Of a stretch of DNA of 64,000 nucleotides, positions 19,818 through 32,029 are shown in pieces. The position numbers and the translations under genes were made by a program. The notes beneath the pieces were generated by a model. That model had not been told where the DNA came from and made no database searches. It saw only the letters and a program-made list of their open reading frames with translations. Source of the stretch: Simmondsia chinensis (Eukaryota > Streptophyta > Magnoliopsida > Caryophyllales > Simmondsiaceae); NCBI GenBank assembly GCA_018398585.1, contig JAGTTD010000010.1, positions 2,621,501 to 2,685,500 of the forward strand, in the 5' to 3' direction. How positions within the stretch are numbered: the stretch's first letter is position 1; each line of letters starts with the position of its first letter.

Positions 19818-22350
19818 ATGGATCCAAAACGCGTGCAGAAGGAGAGCGGGCGTTCAGACCGCGTTGGAGAAGGATCATCTGGTGAGGGGATGATAGTGGA
19901 GCCGTTATCTCTACTGGCTTCGTCATCACCAACATCTCCTGAGGAAATAGCCGTGCGTGCTCAGTATCCTGATGCATCCGCGGCTCTTCCCCTAGGAAAT
20001 CTTGTGTCCTCACTGTCCACAGTAGAGGGGGTGAAAAGGTTCCATGAAAAGTATTTTTTTCCCCAATGATTATGATGTCATTGGCCCTCGGGAGAACGAC
20101 AACATTTTATACCCTCGTTCTCCCGAATTTTTTGCCGTTTGTGTGGACTCCCTGGATGCCGGCCTTCGGTTTCCCTTGCCGCCCATTCTGGAATGGGTTA
20201 TTAGGCAATATTCCGTGTGCCCCAGCCAAATTAGTCCTAATGGCTTCCGCAATGTTTGCGGTTTTCTCCTTACTTGTTTTGTGGCGGGGTTAACCCCCTC
20301 CACTTGTAGTTTTGATTTTTTATTTAGGGCCAAGCAGTTGAAGGGCATGGTAACCTTTGAGGGGAAGAGCGGGATTAAGTTCGTGGAGCTTAATCCCTCG
20401 AAGGTAAATTTTTGGCAAAATAGGTTCGTTTGGGTGAGGCCTCCGCTTCCCCTCGGTTTCCCCTACTACTGGACCTTCCTGAATAAATGTAGCGTCCCCT
20501 CGGCAGACGAACTATCTAACTTAGATAGGGAGGTAGTTTGTTATTTTGAGAGGGATCTGAGCACGCGGTACCTAGCTACCAAAGAGGTGCTGTGCCAGGA
20601 GAAAGTTCTGATCCGTGCAGGTCTATGCTCTCGACCGGTCAGCGGTGAGTAAATCCCTGAGGATGATAGAATTCCCTTTTTTTTTTTTTAGCTCTTGTTT
20701 TCTCTTATTAACGCTACCCTGGCTCCTTAATGGTTTTCTTGACAGGATCCGAGGCCGAGGTAGACATCGCATCCCTCACAGAAGCGTGACGTGGGGAGAA
20801 AGGCAGGAGGGAGCCGAGGAGAGAAGGAGAGGGCAGGAAAACCGCCCAGAAGGGTAAGGAGGCGGTCACCAAGGATGCATGAGGGAATGGCGTTGGTAGG
20901 AAGTCAGTAAGGAGGAGTAAGAGGGCGGCTACTGAAGAGGGCAGGGATCCTCCCCCCAAAAAGGTAACACGGTCTAAGAAACCCCATAGGGAGGTCCTTT
21001 CTTCTGGCCGCGGGTCGGCGGTATCCACCTCTCATGAAGGTGCCACCGAGGCTCCCATAGTTCAAGCCTCCCCTGCCGTGGAGAAGCCCTCTCAGGTTGC
21101 GACGAATCAGGAAGTCCCTACCGCCTCGCCTCGCCCTGAAGTCGTCCCAAGACCTGTCGTGGAGGGAGCAGCCAGTGTTGCGCCAGCTGTTGTGGCTACC
21201 TTGCCGGAGGTGACCGTGGCTGAACTTCCTCCTACCTTAGCTACACCGGCGGGTGGTCCTACCGCCGAGTCCGCTGGGGTGGGATTAGATATAGGCCCAC
21301 AGCCAGAAGGAGAGGGAGAAGGTGGGGAGCCTTTAGGGGTGCCGGCAGAGGCACCAGGACCATCTTTGACAGTGGCGGCAAGATCGATGTCCATGTCTCA
21401 GAAAGGGGGTCCTTCCGTCCAGGCTTCCCACTTACCACCCGCGTTGCCTCACGTGGCCGTGGGGGCGGATGTGAGGTCTGACATACAGGTGGGTGATGAC
21501 ATCCTTCCCTTGTTCCACATAGATCTGTCCGCTCCCCTTAGTTTCGCACATGCTCCTCCCAAACCTCAAAGGGAGGCCCCTAGAGGTGAAGACACTACCG
21601 CTGCTGAAGGTCCTCGGTCTGAGGGCCCTGCCAATCTTCAGAGCATTGACGCCATCCAACACGCTGCCCTGGCGGTCCTCCCCCCTGGTGAACCTCAAAT
21701 GGCAACCAGCGACACGGTAGCCGCCTGTGTTGCTAAGGTAAATGTTGCTTACCCTAACTTTGCTTTGTTAGCATGTTGACCGCATATTGTGATACTCTGT
21801 TTTTCAGGTTAGCTCTTTATCTGCGGCCCTTTCCCGAGGGTGGTTTGATGAACTAGGAACCGCTAACCAAGAGCTGTCCCGATTACGGGAAGGGAACCGG
21901 AAGGCGGTTGAGGCGCTATGGAGGGCCGAAATGGAAAAGGAAGAACAGGCCTGAGCAATGGGGAGAGAAAGAGACATGTTGGCTGCCAAGTTGCAGAGTT
22001 CCCAAGACCGGGCGGATAAACTGTATGGGGAAAAAGAGGCGTTGGCTGTTGAAGCGCAAGGACTAAGGGAAGAGCTGTCCTCTGAATAGGCACGGTCTGA
22101 GAGCCTTGCTATTAAAGCTCAGCGTGCCCAAACCGAAGCTGTGGAGGCGGTTTCGCACTTCAAAGCGAGTTCTGAGTTCCGCTTATCCACAAGCACATAT
22201 TATTGGGATGGATTTGCCTCAGGTCTTTCCTTGTTTGAGCGGTGTTTGGCCCAAAGCCACCCTCAGCTTAGCTGCAGGTCTCTTCAACAGACGGCAGACC
22301 GGCTTAGTCAAGACATCATCCGCTCCCGAGGGGGTGCTAGTAGCCGTTAA
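19818..22350 (+). pseudogene. Intron-containing gypsy-type antisense ORF (Transposase_28-like)
   Basis: About 785 codons in three exons: 19,818-20,644, 20,746-21,737 and 21,808-22,350. The introns are GT-AG (GTGAGT...GACAG and GTAAAT...TTCAG), and the frame joins across both. The N-terminus starts MDPKRVQKESGRS, then SPEEIAVRAQYPD and a block from PNDYDVIGP through LPPILEWVIRQYS to FWQNRFVWV. This fits the plant family annotated as putative gypsy-type transposon (PF04195). Exon 2 is Lys/Arg-rich (PPKKVTRSKK, a possible nuclear signal), then Pro/Ala/Glu-rich. Exon 3 is coiled-coil-like. Lesions: a 1-nt frameshift in a T/C run near 20,055, TGA at 20,787, 20,880 and 21,952, and TAG at 22,087. 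The molecular role of this family is unknown. Confidence 0.8.
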
Positions 22351-22744
22351 ATGTAATCCCTAGGCTTAGCTTGTGCTATTATCCCCTCTTTCCTATTTGT
22401 ATTTGCATAGAGACTTATGAGGGGGCACCCCTTTTTGTAGTACCCCCCTTTTTGCTTTGTATATGTACTTATGCTTGATATGTTTAGGGGCATTAGTCTC
22501 CTTGCTCCCTCACCTAATGTACATTTCTTTTTGGAGCTAATGATATCATACGTTTTTGTTATTTCTCTACACGTCTTGATTTAGATGGCCTCAGCCCTTG
22601 CTAAGTTATACTAATGCAACCTTTAGAAATATATCATTTATTTATGCATATGGGTGCCGCCCCATTTTCCTTGAGTTACAGCTCCTACCGCCCCTAGTTA
22701 AGTTTAATATTTTACATAACTTATTTATAACTGCCAAAGCTACA

Positions 22745-25700
22745 CATAGTACCTTTTCAGGTTCTTGATGTTCCATACCCGAGGTTCCTGGGAGCAGTCC
22801 ATGCGTTCCAGCTTATAACTTCCTTCTCCTACCTTCTGAGTCACGCGGTAGGGCCCTTCCCAGTTGGCGGCTACCTTGCCGGCGCCTATCCCATGGGCCA
22901 CGGTAGTCGCTCGTCGTAGAGCAAGGTCTCCTACTTCTAAACTCCTCGCCCGTAAGTGCTTGTTATAGTACAGTGACAGGCGTTGCTTTTGAGCTACTGT
23001 TCAAAGGAGGGCGTCCTCCCTAACTTCATCTACTAAATCCAAATCATATCTTCGCTGATCTTCATTGCGTAGATAATTGTAGTGTAGTACGCGGTAGCTA
23101 GGCTGCCCTACTTCTACCGGAATTACCGCCTCTGCCCCGTAAGTTAACATGAACGGGGTTTCTCCGGTAGCCACACGGTAAATCGTTTGGTGAGCCCATA
23201 GCACACTAGGTAACTCTTCCGTCCATCTTACTTAGCCTCGTCTAACCTTTTTCGAAGTCCATTGAGTATTTGTTTGTTCTCGGCCTCGGCCTGTCCGTTA
23301 CTGTGAGGGTAGGCAACGGCTGTGAAATGTAGGGCGATGCTCATGCGTTGGCAGTATGCTCGAAACCGTGGTGAGGCAAATTGTGTTCCATTATCAGTAA
23401 TAACGGCCCTAGGGATCCCAAAGCGCGTAATAATGTTCTTCCACAAGAACTGTCGCGTTGCGTTATCCGTGATCCGTGCTACCGCCTCAGCCTCCACCCA
23501 CTTACTAAAGTAGTCTCCAGCTACTATTAAGAATTTCCTCTGCACAAGCCAAGGGGAAGGGCCCCAAAATGTCCATTCTCCATTGGTCAAAGGGTATTGG
23601 ATCTATAATGGGTTGCAGCGGCACGGAGGGAGCATGGATAAGCGGTGCGAACCTCTGGCACTTATCACATTTTCGCACGAGAGTGCCAGCATCTTTTCTC
23701 ATAGTGGGCCAGAAGTACCCGGCCCGTAGTGCCATCCCTACTAAGGCCCGTTTTTCGATGTGAACTCCGCAGATGCCTTCATGGATTTCCCTTAAAACAT
23801 AATATCCTTCTTCTTGTGTCAGACATTTTAACAAGGGGTTGTGAATGATCTCTTATAGAGCCATTGATCGATCATCGAGAAATGTACCGCGCACCCCTCA
23901 GCTTCCGCGCTTCAACCTTGTTCTCAAGCAGCTTGCCGTGCAGGATGAAGTCCAAGACCGGACGCATCCAGTCACCCTCATGTTGGACTTGCATTACGTT
24001 CACGGTTGCGACCTTATCCACGTACTTAACGTTAGACTCTCGGATGTGGACGCGTCCGTCTGGGTCCTTACCCTTTGTGCTGGCCAGATGGCTCAACTCA
24101 TCAGCGTGTTAATTGCTTTCTTGAGAAATGCTCCGTATGCTGAAGCCCTGAAACTCTGAGACCTTGGTTCGAACCAATTCCAATTATCGAGATAGATGAG
24201 GCTCTCTTACCCCATAACTACCTGTAACTTGGTTTACCACTAGTTCTGATTCGCTGTGGGCTTCCACATGGACTGCTCCAGCAGCCTTGGCAAGGTCCAT
24301 ACCGAGAAGCAGCGCTTCATATTCAGTTTCATTATGTGTTGCTTCGAAATGTATTCTTACCGCGTGCTCGTCTCTTTCCTCTTCAGGGTTGATCAATACC
24401 ACGCCTGCATCTCGGCCTTCTGAATTTACCGAGCCATCCACGAAAATTTTCCAAACGAGCATCTCTTCGAGGGCTTCCGCCTGCCCAAGCGCCCCTATTT
24501 CAAAATCACATTCTACCAGAAAATCGGCCAGAGCCTGAGCCCTGATTGCTTTCCGAGGTTGGTAATGTATGTCATATTCTGAGAGCTCAACCGCCCACTT
24601 GAGCATCCGTCCTGAGCAGTCCAATTTGAAAAGCAATTTCTTGAGCGGTAGATTGGTAAGGACAATGACTTCATGGGACTGAAAGTACGGTCTCAATGCC
24701 GTGATCAGGGAGAGGGCAGTTTTCTCAATGGCGGGATACCTTTTCTCCGGATCTTTGAGAGTTTGGCTTACAAAGTACACCGGTAGCTGTCGCCCTTGCT
24801 GGTCGGCTATTAGGACCGCACTAGTAGCGTTTTCTGAGACGGCCAAATAAAGTCCCAACTTCTCGTTGGGTTCAGGCGAGGTGACTACCGGGAGGTGTGC
24901 CAGGTGCCGTTTCAGCTGGTCAAAGGCGCCTGCACACTCCTCGTTCCAAACGAAGGGTTGCTTCCCACGTAGTATTTTGAAGAACGACAAAGCTTTCTCA
25001 GCGGCCCGACTAATGAAGCGGCTGAGTGAAGCCATGCAGCCAGCCAATTTTTGCAAGTCTTTAGGGCAACGAGGCGGTTTTAGATCGAGTATGGCCTGCA
25101 CCTTTTTAGGGTTGGCTTCGATTCCTCGTGAGTTTACGATGAAGCCCAAGAATTTACCTTCTGGCATAGCAAACGAGCACTTTTTTGGGTTTAGCTTCAT
25201 ATGGTATCCTCGAAGTGCTTCCAAAGCTTCTTTTAGGTCGGAGAAATGATCGAGCATGCATTTTGACTTAACTATCATATCATCGATGTAGACCTCCATA
25301 TTGCGTCCTATTTGTGACGCAAAAACTTTGTTGACCAGCCGTTGGTAGGTGGCTCCCGCGTTCTTAAGCCCAAACGGCATTGCTTTGTAACAGTACGTTC
25401 CCTCGGCCGTGATGAAGGCCGTTTTCTCCTCGTCGGCCGGGTGCATTTGAATCTGATGATACCCTGAGAAGGCGTCCATGAAACTGAACAGCTCATAGCT
25501 CGCTATGGAGTCTACCAGCCGGTCGATTTTGGGCAGAGGGTAAGAGTCCTTGGGGCAGGCTTCATTAAGATCTGCAAAGTCGACGCACATCCTCCAGTTC
25601 CAGTTGGACTTTTTTACTAATACTATATTGGCCAGCCATTCAGGGTATAAAACTTCCCGTATAAACCCAGCCTGGGACAGTTTCTCCACCTCGGCCTTGA

Positions 25701-27812
25701 TGGCGTCATTACGTTCTGTGCAGAAGATGCGCCTTCGTTGTTTAACCGATGTCTTGTTGTCTCGAACGTTGAGTTGGTGTGTGATCACCTCAGGCGGTAT
25801 TCCATGCATTTCCTTGGAGGTAAAGGCAAAAACGTCTCGGTATTGTCTCAAGAGTCCACCAATTTCTTCGCGCAGGTGTCGAGGGAGGGAAGTGCCTAGG
25901 TAAGTGTAACACCCGGGCTCCAGTTCGTACTTTTCCAGAGGCGGTGAAGAAGGGTGTTCTTGTGGCGGTGGACTTGATTCAAGAGGTTCAGCAGCCATTA
26001 CTGCCAAGTTGGAGAAAGTGTGATATTATTCTGAGAGCGCGCCATGCCTGCCTCGTATGGTCATAATGCTTCCTGTGTCTGCTTCGAATTTCATTGCCAG
26101 GTGATACGTAGATACTACCGTCCTTAGCCGATTTAGGGAGGGTCTTCCCAAGATGACGTTATAGGAGGAGGGAGTGCTAATAACGAGGAATTCTATCTTA
26201 ACCGTACGTTGATCATTCTCGTTTCGGAAGACCGAGAGCAACGTTACCTTGCCTTGCGGAAGAACGGGCGCCCCTGTAAAGCCCACAACAGGATATGGAG
26301 CTGGTGAGAGCGCAGTGAGCGGTATACTCATCCTGTTGTAGCATTCCAAAAACAAAATGTCCGCAGAGCTTCCTTGATCGATCAAGACTCTGTGTACCGT
26401 GTGCTTACAGATGTCGGCAGTAACCACCAGGGGGTCTTCTTGCAGTGCGTCCACTCCCTGGGCGTCCTCCTTGGTGAAACTGATACACTTGGGTGCATTC
26501 CTGGCCGCGTCCATCACCCTTTTTGTGACCTTTGCTTCCCTTTTTGACAAGAGGGGAGCAAATTTTGGGGTGATGGTAGCGATGACCTTAGCCGCCATAT
26601 CCTTAGGGCGTTTTTCACTTTCGTGGTCTGCCTGGGCTTTACCAGCTCTCATCTTTTTCAACGTTGTATATTCTTCCCATTGGCTGGTGCGCTCGGCCTC
26701 CTTGAGACGAAAGTCCAGAGCTCGACAATTGGCAGTGTCATGAGTTGAGACTTGGTGATACGCACACCAGGTTGACTTACTGCAACCCAAGGGGGCGGGT
26801 TTCCGGTGTCTAGGCGGCCCCTTAGGCTCCCTCGTTGTTACCTCCAAAGGCTGACGAGGTGCGGAATGTTGGTTCGGAGTCTTAGGAACGGGTACAGGTC
26901 TTCTAGTAAACCGGACGTTGTCCAGGGGTGGCCGGGGGCCGTCCTTTGATCCTAATGACGCTTGAACCATTCCGGCCTTGGGTGTTACCTGCATGACATC
27001 CTCTGCCAGGATGTATTTATTGGCCTTCTCTCACAGCTCATCAATGGTGGAAGGTGGTCCCTTTGCCAATGCAAACCTGAAGTTAGAATTCTGTAATCCA
27101 TTGGCGAAAGCGGTAATTGCCGTTTCATCGGATAAGGTGGCGACATCGATCATGGCTCGCGTAAACCGCTTCATATAGCTTCTTAGTGGTTCGGCCTCTT
27201 GCTGTTGTAGTTTGAGAAGGTGTGCCGCCGTCCTGCGCCTTCGCTTATTGCTGACGAAATGCCGAGTGAATCTTTCAGAGAGATCCGTAAAGCTATCCAC
27301 GGATGAATTTGGGAGGGCGGCGAACCAATTTGCGCGACTCCCTTCAAGGTAGCTGGGAAACATTTGGACCAAGTGTCCTCCCCCACGTCCTGCAGATACA
27401 TCCGCGCCATGAAGCTGGCCAAATGGTCCTCTGGATCTTGAGTACTGTCGAACAGATCGATGTTTGGGATTTTCACTTTACCCACTGGTGCTGACAGAAT
27501 TCGAGTCGTGAATGGCGAGTGGGTTCCTGGTATGATGTGGATTGCAGACGATTTGGAAATCCTCCAGGAGTCCCTCTTGGGGTGGTTTGGATAGGCGCTC
27601 GGCGCTGAGGCAGTTACTCTGTTTGAGCTGAGGGTCTGGGTGTGTGGGGACGCGGCCATAGATTGGCCAGGCTCCGGGACGTATTCTGTGTTGTTGGTGG
27701 GCATGTGTGAAAAAAGCTGATGTATTTGATGTTGAAGTTGCTCAAACTGACCTTGGGTCACATAATTGAGGTTGTGATGCTCCCCCTGAGAGGAGCGACT
27801 AGTGTTTGACAT
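22745..27812 (-). pseudogene. Tat-type gag-pol polyprotein, decayed
   Basis: Encodes capsid and replication enzymes of the retrotransposon. Order on minus: gag from ATG 27,812 (CAAR-like core LRSYMKRFTRAM near 27,190), protease (VLIDQGSSADILF, 26,390), RT (YIDDMIVKS, 25,280), RNase H, archaeal-type RNase H (FVDGS ... ATHNETEYEALLLGM, 24,450-24,290), integrase with H-H-C-C finger (KCDKC, 23,660), catalytic D, D and E (GDYFSKW, TDNGTQF, NGQAEAE), and a GPY/F module (WEGPYRV, about 22,850). From 27,372 to 23,872 one frame holds with stops: TGA at 27,031 (Trp position), TAA at 26,026, TAA at 24,184, TAG at 23,872. Frameshifts lie near 27,370, 23,850, 23,550 and 23,220. Most stops fit C-to-T or G-to-A change. 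Confidence 0.9.
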
Positions 27813-27835
27813 GAGAAGAGTTTTTAATGCCCTTC

Positions 27836-27853
27836 CTACATACGGCGCCTATT
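27836..27853 (-). other. Primer-binding site region of the Tat element
   Basis: Directly inside the 5' LTR, minus strand reads AATAGGCGCCGTATGTAGG. The GGCGCC core resembles primer-binding sites of plant gypsy elements. The exact tRNA is not assigned. The gag ATG follows about 25 nt later. Confidence 0.5.
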
Positions 27854-28316
27854 TGTTTGTGGTGTTTTTAGTTGGGTTCTTGGGGGTAGAACGAGACTCG
27901 AGTTCCTTGTCTTGCTTGTGAGGCCCTCCCCCCTATTTATAGGGAAGATGTGAGTGTTCCCCAAGCAATGATAGGGGTTACCACTTGGGGGTATTTAGGG
28001 AAGAGGGCAGTGATGGCTCCCTGGCCTGTTACCTTCTGGGCTGGTTGGTCTGGGGGGGACGGTAGTGATTCTTGAATCCCATACCGCTTGGTTTAGCTGG
28101 TCGAGGGAGACGGCATTAGTTCATGAGCTACTTACCATCCCAGGGTGGCCATGTGGGGAGGTGGTAGTGGCTCCTGGGCTCGTTACCGTCCCAGGGTGGC
28201 CATATGGGGAGGCGGTAGTGGCTCCTGGGCTCGTTACCGTCCTAGGGTGGCCATGTGAGGAGGCGGTAGTGGCTCCTGGGCTCGTTACCACCTAGGGGTT
28301 ACTTTTATATTATCCA
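27854..28316 (-). repeat. 5' LTR of the Tat element
   Basis: Pairs with 16,235-16,696 and shares the internal 48-bp tandem repeats (about 28,136-28,290). Differences from the other LTR are mainly transitions plus a one-base indel. Confidence 0.9.
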
Positions 28317-28339
28317 GCATTGTATTTGAATTTTTTAAT

Positions 28340-28745
28340 TGATGCAGCCCTGCGTTAGGGCTTGACGACACTGGCTTGGAGTCAAGGGTCTTGGCGGACA
28401 CGGGAGGCAAGGACGCAACAGAGGAGGAGTTTGAGTAGGATTAGTTCAAGTCTAATTTGAGTTTGAATAGGATTAATTTAGGTTTAAAATTCAGATTTAG
28501 TTTTTGTATTTATCTTTTAGAATTTGATTCAATTTAGGATTAGCCTCTCTATATATACATAGAGAAATCTAGGGTTTCATTAGTTGATAAATTCTCAAAA
28601 TTATTTTGTATTTTACAGCCTCTATTCTCGAGTTATGAGAATTAGGTTTATTTTTCCCCTATTTGTTTTATTAGAGATTAATAAAATTAAAGGAAGGCCG
28701 TCGAACCGTCCCTTTCTCCTAAATTTTCCACTACACGCTGCATTA
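28340..28745 (+). repeat. 5' LTR of the truncated gypsy element
   Basis: Contains TATATATACAT near 28,550 as a likely TATA and matches 31,638-32,029 throughout, apart from a short extra segment (ACACTGGCTTGG near 28,370). Confidence 0.88.
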
Positions 28746-28761
28746 GTTGGTATAAGAGCTC

Positions 28762-31599
28762 ATGACGATTTTTGAGATGGCCCGTTGTCGACAAAGGAAC
28801 GCAACCATTGAAGATATCTACGAGCAAGACTTCTAAAGGCGAACCGTGTGGAAGTTTGAGGAGATGGATGAGAAATTCTGGCGAATCGAGCGTTGCTTGA
28901 TTCAACTAGGGGCAAATCCCGATCTTGAACCGGGAAACCAGCCCCAACGCCCACTAACACCGGATGTGGATAATGATACGGACGAGAGCTTCCAAAATTC
29001 CTTTTCGGATGCTGACCATCCAATCCAAAGGCAGAGGAGAACTCAGCCTTGTACCGGAGATGCCAACGATTTAGAGGATCGGAGGTGGGAGTCCGGCCTC
29101 CGGATTGAAATTTCGATGTTTAATGGCGGAGGACACCCTGAGGATTTCTTAGATTGGCTAGTAGCCATCGAGGAAGTTCTGGAGTTTAGAGAGATATCGG
29201 AGTCCAAGCAGGCGTAGCTTGTTGCTACTCGGTTACAAGGAAGAACAGCAGCCTGGTGGTCGTAACGGAAGCAGAATCGGATGCTCCAAGGTAAAGCCAA
29301 GATAGACCCTTGGGAAAAGATGAAAAAGCATATGCGAGGTGCCAACTTGCCTCACAATCACGCCAGGATAATGTACCAGCGCTGCAAAGTTTGCATCAAG
29401 GCTCAAGGTTTATGGAGGAGCACACGACTGAGTTCTATTTATTGATCGTCAGTAACGACTTGCCTCACAAGATGACTTACTTGACCAATTTCAGAGTTCT
29501 TCGATATTCACGAAGCTAGATCTCAAGAGCGGGTACCATCAGATTCAAATCTTGCCCAGAGATGAGTGGAAGACTGCTTTGAAAACAAGAGAAGGGCTTT
29601 ATGACTGGCTAGTCATGCCTTTCGGATTGTCCAACGCGCCAGCTATCTTCATGAGGTTCATGAATCAAGTCCTTCAACCGTTCATTGGGAGGTTTGTCGA
29701 CGTCTACTTTGATGATATCCTAATCTATAGCTAGGATCGGATTAAGTATATAAGACACCTCAAGGAAGTGTTGAATACCTTGAGGGAGCAACATCTATTT
29801 GCCACTTTGAAGAAGTGCGAGTTTGTGAAGGATCAGGTGACGTTCCTTGGTTTCATTGTGTCCAAGGATGGAATCTCAACTGATGAGGACAAGACAGTAA
29901 CCGTCCGCAATTGGCCTCAACCAAGGACGATTGGGGAAGTTCGGAGTTTCCAAGGGTTGGTGTCTTTCTACAGGAGGTTGGTCTAATTTCAGCACAGTAA
30001 TGGCGCCAATCACAAATTGTATGAAGCAGAGTGCTTTCACCTAGACGTCAGAGGAAGCTACTGCCTTTGCAGAGATCAAGAGGGGAAGACCCGTTGCCTA
30101 CTTCTGCTAGAAGCTTGATGGGAGCAAGCTGAACTATTCCACGTGGGATGTTGAGTTCTATGCGGTGGTTCAGGCTTTGAGGCATTGGAAGTCTTACCTA
30201 GCCAATAGAGAGTTCGTGCTATACATGGATAACGTTGCCTTAAAATACATCAACAGTCAGGAAAAGCTTTCAGACCGACACGCTAAGTGGGTAGAGTTCA
30301 TTCAACTCTTCCACTTTGTAATCAAGCACAAGTCAGGCGCCATGAATAAGGTGATGCATGCATTAAGCAGGCGGAGCCTTATCATGACGGAAAGCAAGAT
30401 GAAGGTCATGGAGTTTGAGCAGTTGGCGAGTCAATACCATGATGACCCTAGACATGGTGGTAAGCACAGTCAGGGAGTGTTCCCGGATATTCTATTCATG
30501 ACGGCTATTTGTTCAAGGGCAATTAGCTATGCATTCCAAACTCAAGCTGGCGGCTTAAGATCATCGAGGAGAAGCACAATGCGGGGCATGTGGGGCAAGA
30601 AAAGACATTTCAGCTTGTTACCGCCAGGTAATACGCAAGGAAGTGGGGAGGTATGTTCAACGTTGCCGTGTTTGTCAGGTTTCGAAGGGAGGAATGACCA
30701 ATGCCAGTTTATATATGCCGTTACCAATCCCAACTCAGCCGTGGACGGACATCAGCATGGACTTTCTTCTAGGCTTACCGAGAACAACTAGCGGCATTGA
30801 CTCCATCTTCGTTGTTTTGGACCGTTTCTCCAATATGGAACACTTCATCGGGGTGCAAGAGAGCTGCTGACGCCATATATGTAGCAGGACTCTACTTCTG
30901 AACAAGTTGCATGGACTTCCGCCAAGCATAGTTTCTGATCGAGATGTTAGGTTCATAAACCACTTCTAGTGGACATTATGAAGGATAGCGAATACTTCCC
31001 TCACCTTCAGCACAGTTCACCATCCTTAAACTAATGGTTAAACCGAGGTCACGAACAGGCCTTTGGAAAATCTTATCCAGTGTCTTGTTGCTGATAACGC
31101 CAGGGGATGGGAGATGAAGTTGCATCAAGCACAGTTCGCCTATAACAGCTTCGTTAATAGGAGCACAGGGTTCGCGCCATTCACGATAGTCTACGGCTTT
31201 GCTCCCCGTTCCCTGATGGACTTAAAACCCGCGCCAGATTTGACACGCCCGCATGGAAAGGCGGAGGACCTCATCACTTCACTCCGAGACGTCCATGAAC
31301 AAACCAGGGCCCGGTTATTGGAAGCCACCGCCAAGTACAAGATGGCAAGTGACAAAAAGCGCCGAGCAGTTCATATCCAATTTGGTGAGAAAGTTTGGGC
31401 AATTCTGACACGGGAATGCTTCCCGGCATGGGAGTACAACAAACTGATGGCCCGGAAGATTGGACCTTTGGCGATGCTAGAGAAGGTAAACGACAATGCC
31501 TATCGCCCACAGCTTCCACCCGACATGAGGACCTCTGATGCCTTCAATGTCAGGCACCTTATTCCCTACTTTGGCAAGAATGATCATGTTGACCCTTAA
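28762..31599 (+). pseudogene. Gypsy gag-pol, deleted and frame-broken
   Basis: Gag with FNGGGHPEDFLDWL and LQGRTAAWW (about 29,110-29,265). RT from [12 protein letters not shown] through [10 protein letters not shown] and [10 protein letters not shown] (29,515-29,735). RNase H-like LKYINSQEKLSDRHAKWVEF (30,240-30,300). Integrase zinc region (CRVCQVSKGG, 30,665), core (WTDISMDFLLGLPR) and a C-terminal part (STGFAPFTIVYG to FNVRHLIPYFG) ending at 31,599. No protease and no chromodomain are visible. Stops and frameshifts throughout (for example 28,834, 29,217, 29,734, 30,868). YFDDILIYS is the chromovirus-type motif. Lineage is otherwise not assigned. Confidence 0.87.
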
Positions 31600-31637
31600 G
31601 CTAATTCGAGGTCGAATTCGCCCCAACCCAGGGAGGA

Positions 31638-32029
31638 TGATGCAGCCCTACGTTAGGGCTTGGCGTCAAGGGTCTTGGCGGACGCGGGAGGCAAGGACGC
31701 AGCAAAGGAGGAGTTTGAGTAGGATTAGTTTAAGTCTAGTTTGAGTTTGAATAGGATTAATTTAGATTTAAAATTTAGATTTAATTTTTGTATTTATCTT
31801 TTAGAATTTGATTCAATTTATGTTTAGCCTCACTATATATACATGAAGAAATCTAGGGTTTCATTAGTTGATAAATTCTCAAGATTATTTTCTATTTTAG
31901 AGCCTCTATTATCAAGTTGTGAGAATTAAGTTTATTTTTCTCCTGTTTGTTTTATTAGAGATTAATAAAATAAGGGGAAGGCTATCAAACCTTTCTATTC
32001 CCCTAAATTTTTCACTACATGCTGCATCA
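31638..32029 (+). repeat. 3' LTR of the truncated gypsy element
   Basis: Ends CTGCATCA, followed by the TTAAT target duplication, then CACTA subterminal repeats resume. Confidence 0.88.

Larger units (their letters stand above)
16235..28316 (-). mobile_element. Tat-lineage Ty3/gypsy retrotransposon with antisense genes
   Basis: LTRs of about 462 bp (16,235-16,696 and 27,854-28,316) start TGTTT and end TATCCA on plus. Flanking target duplications are GCGTT (16,230-16,234) and GCATT (28,317-28,321), differing by one CpG-type transition. Gag-pol runs on minus. The RT has the YIDDMIVKS motif, and a second, archaeal-type RNase H follows the first, a mark of the Tat clade. Between the end of pol (about 22,745) and the 3' LTR lie 6 kb with two genes on the opposite strand and two tandem-repeat arrays. 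Extra ORFs, some antisense, and 3' tandem repeats are known from Tat elements such as Ogre and Retand. The LTRs differ at roughly twenty positions by eye. Gag-pol is dead. Confidence 0.9.
28340..32029 (+). mobile_element. Truncated Ty3/gypsy retrotransposon
   Basis: LTRs are 28,340-28,745 and 31,638-32,029, with termini TGATGCAG...CTGCATCA (last bases mutated to CTGCATTA in the 5' copy). The perfect 5-bp target duplication TTAAT is at 28,335-28,339 and 32,030-32,034. The primer-binding site TTGGTATAAGAGC after the 5' LTR is one base from the initiator-Met type. A purine tract AGGGAGGA precedes the 3' LTR. The element is 3.7 kb, shorter than usual, because gag joins RT with protease and part of RT missing. 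It sits 23 bp from the end of the Tat element, in the same CACTA remnant. Confidence 0.9.

Noticed and set aside
20714..21698. Minus-strand ORFs opposite the antisense gene (20,714-21,028; 21,107-21,394; 21,432-21,698)
   Set aside because: Shadows of a GC-rich coding exon on the plus strand. They are low-complexity, and pol has already ended at 22,745.
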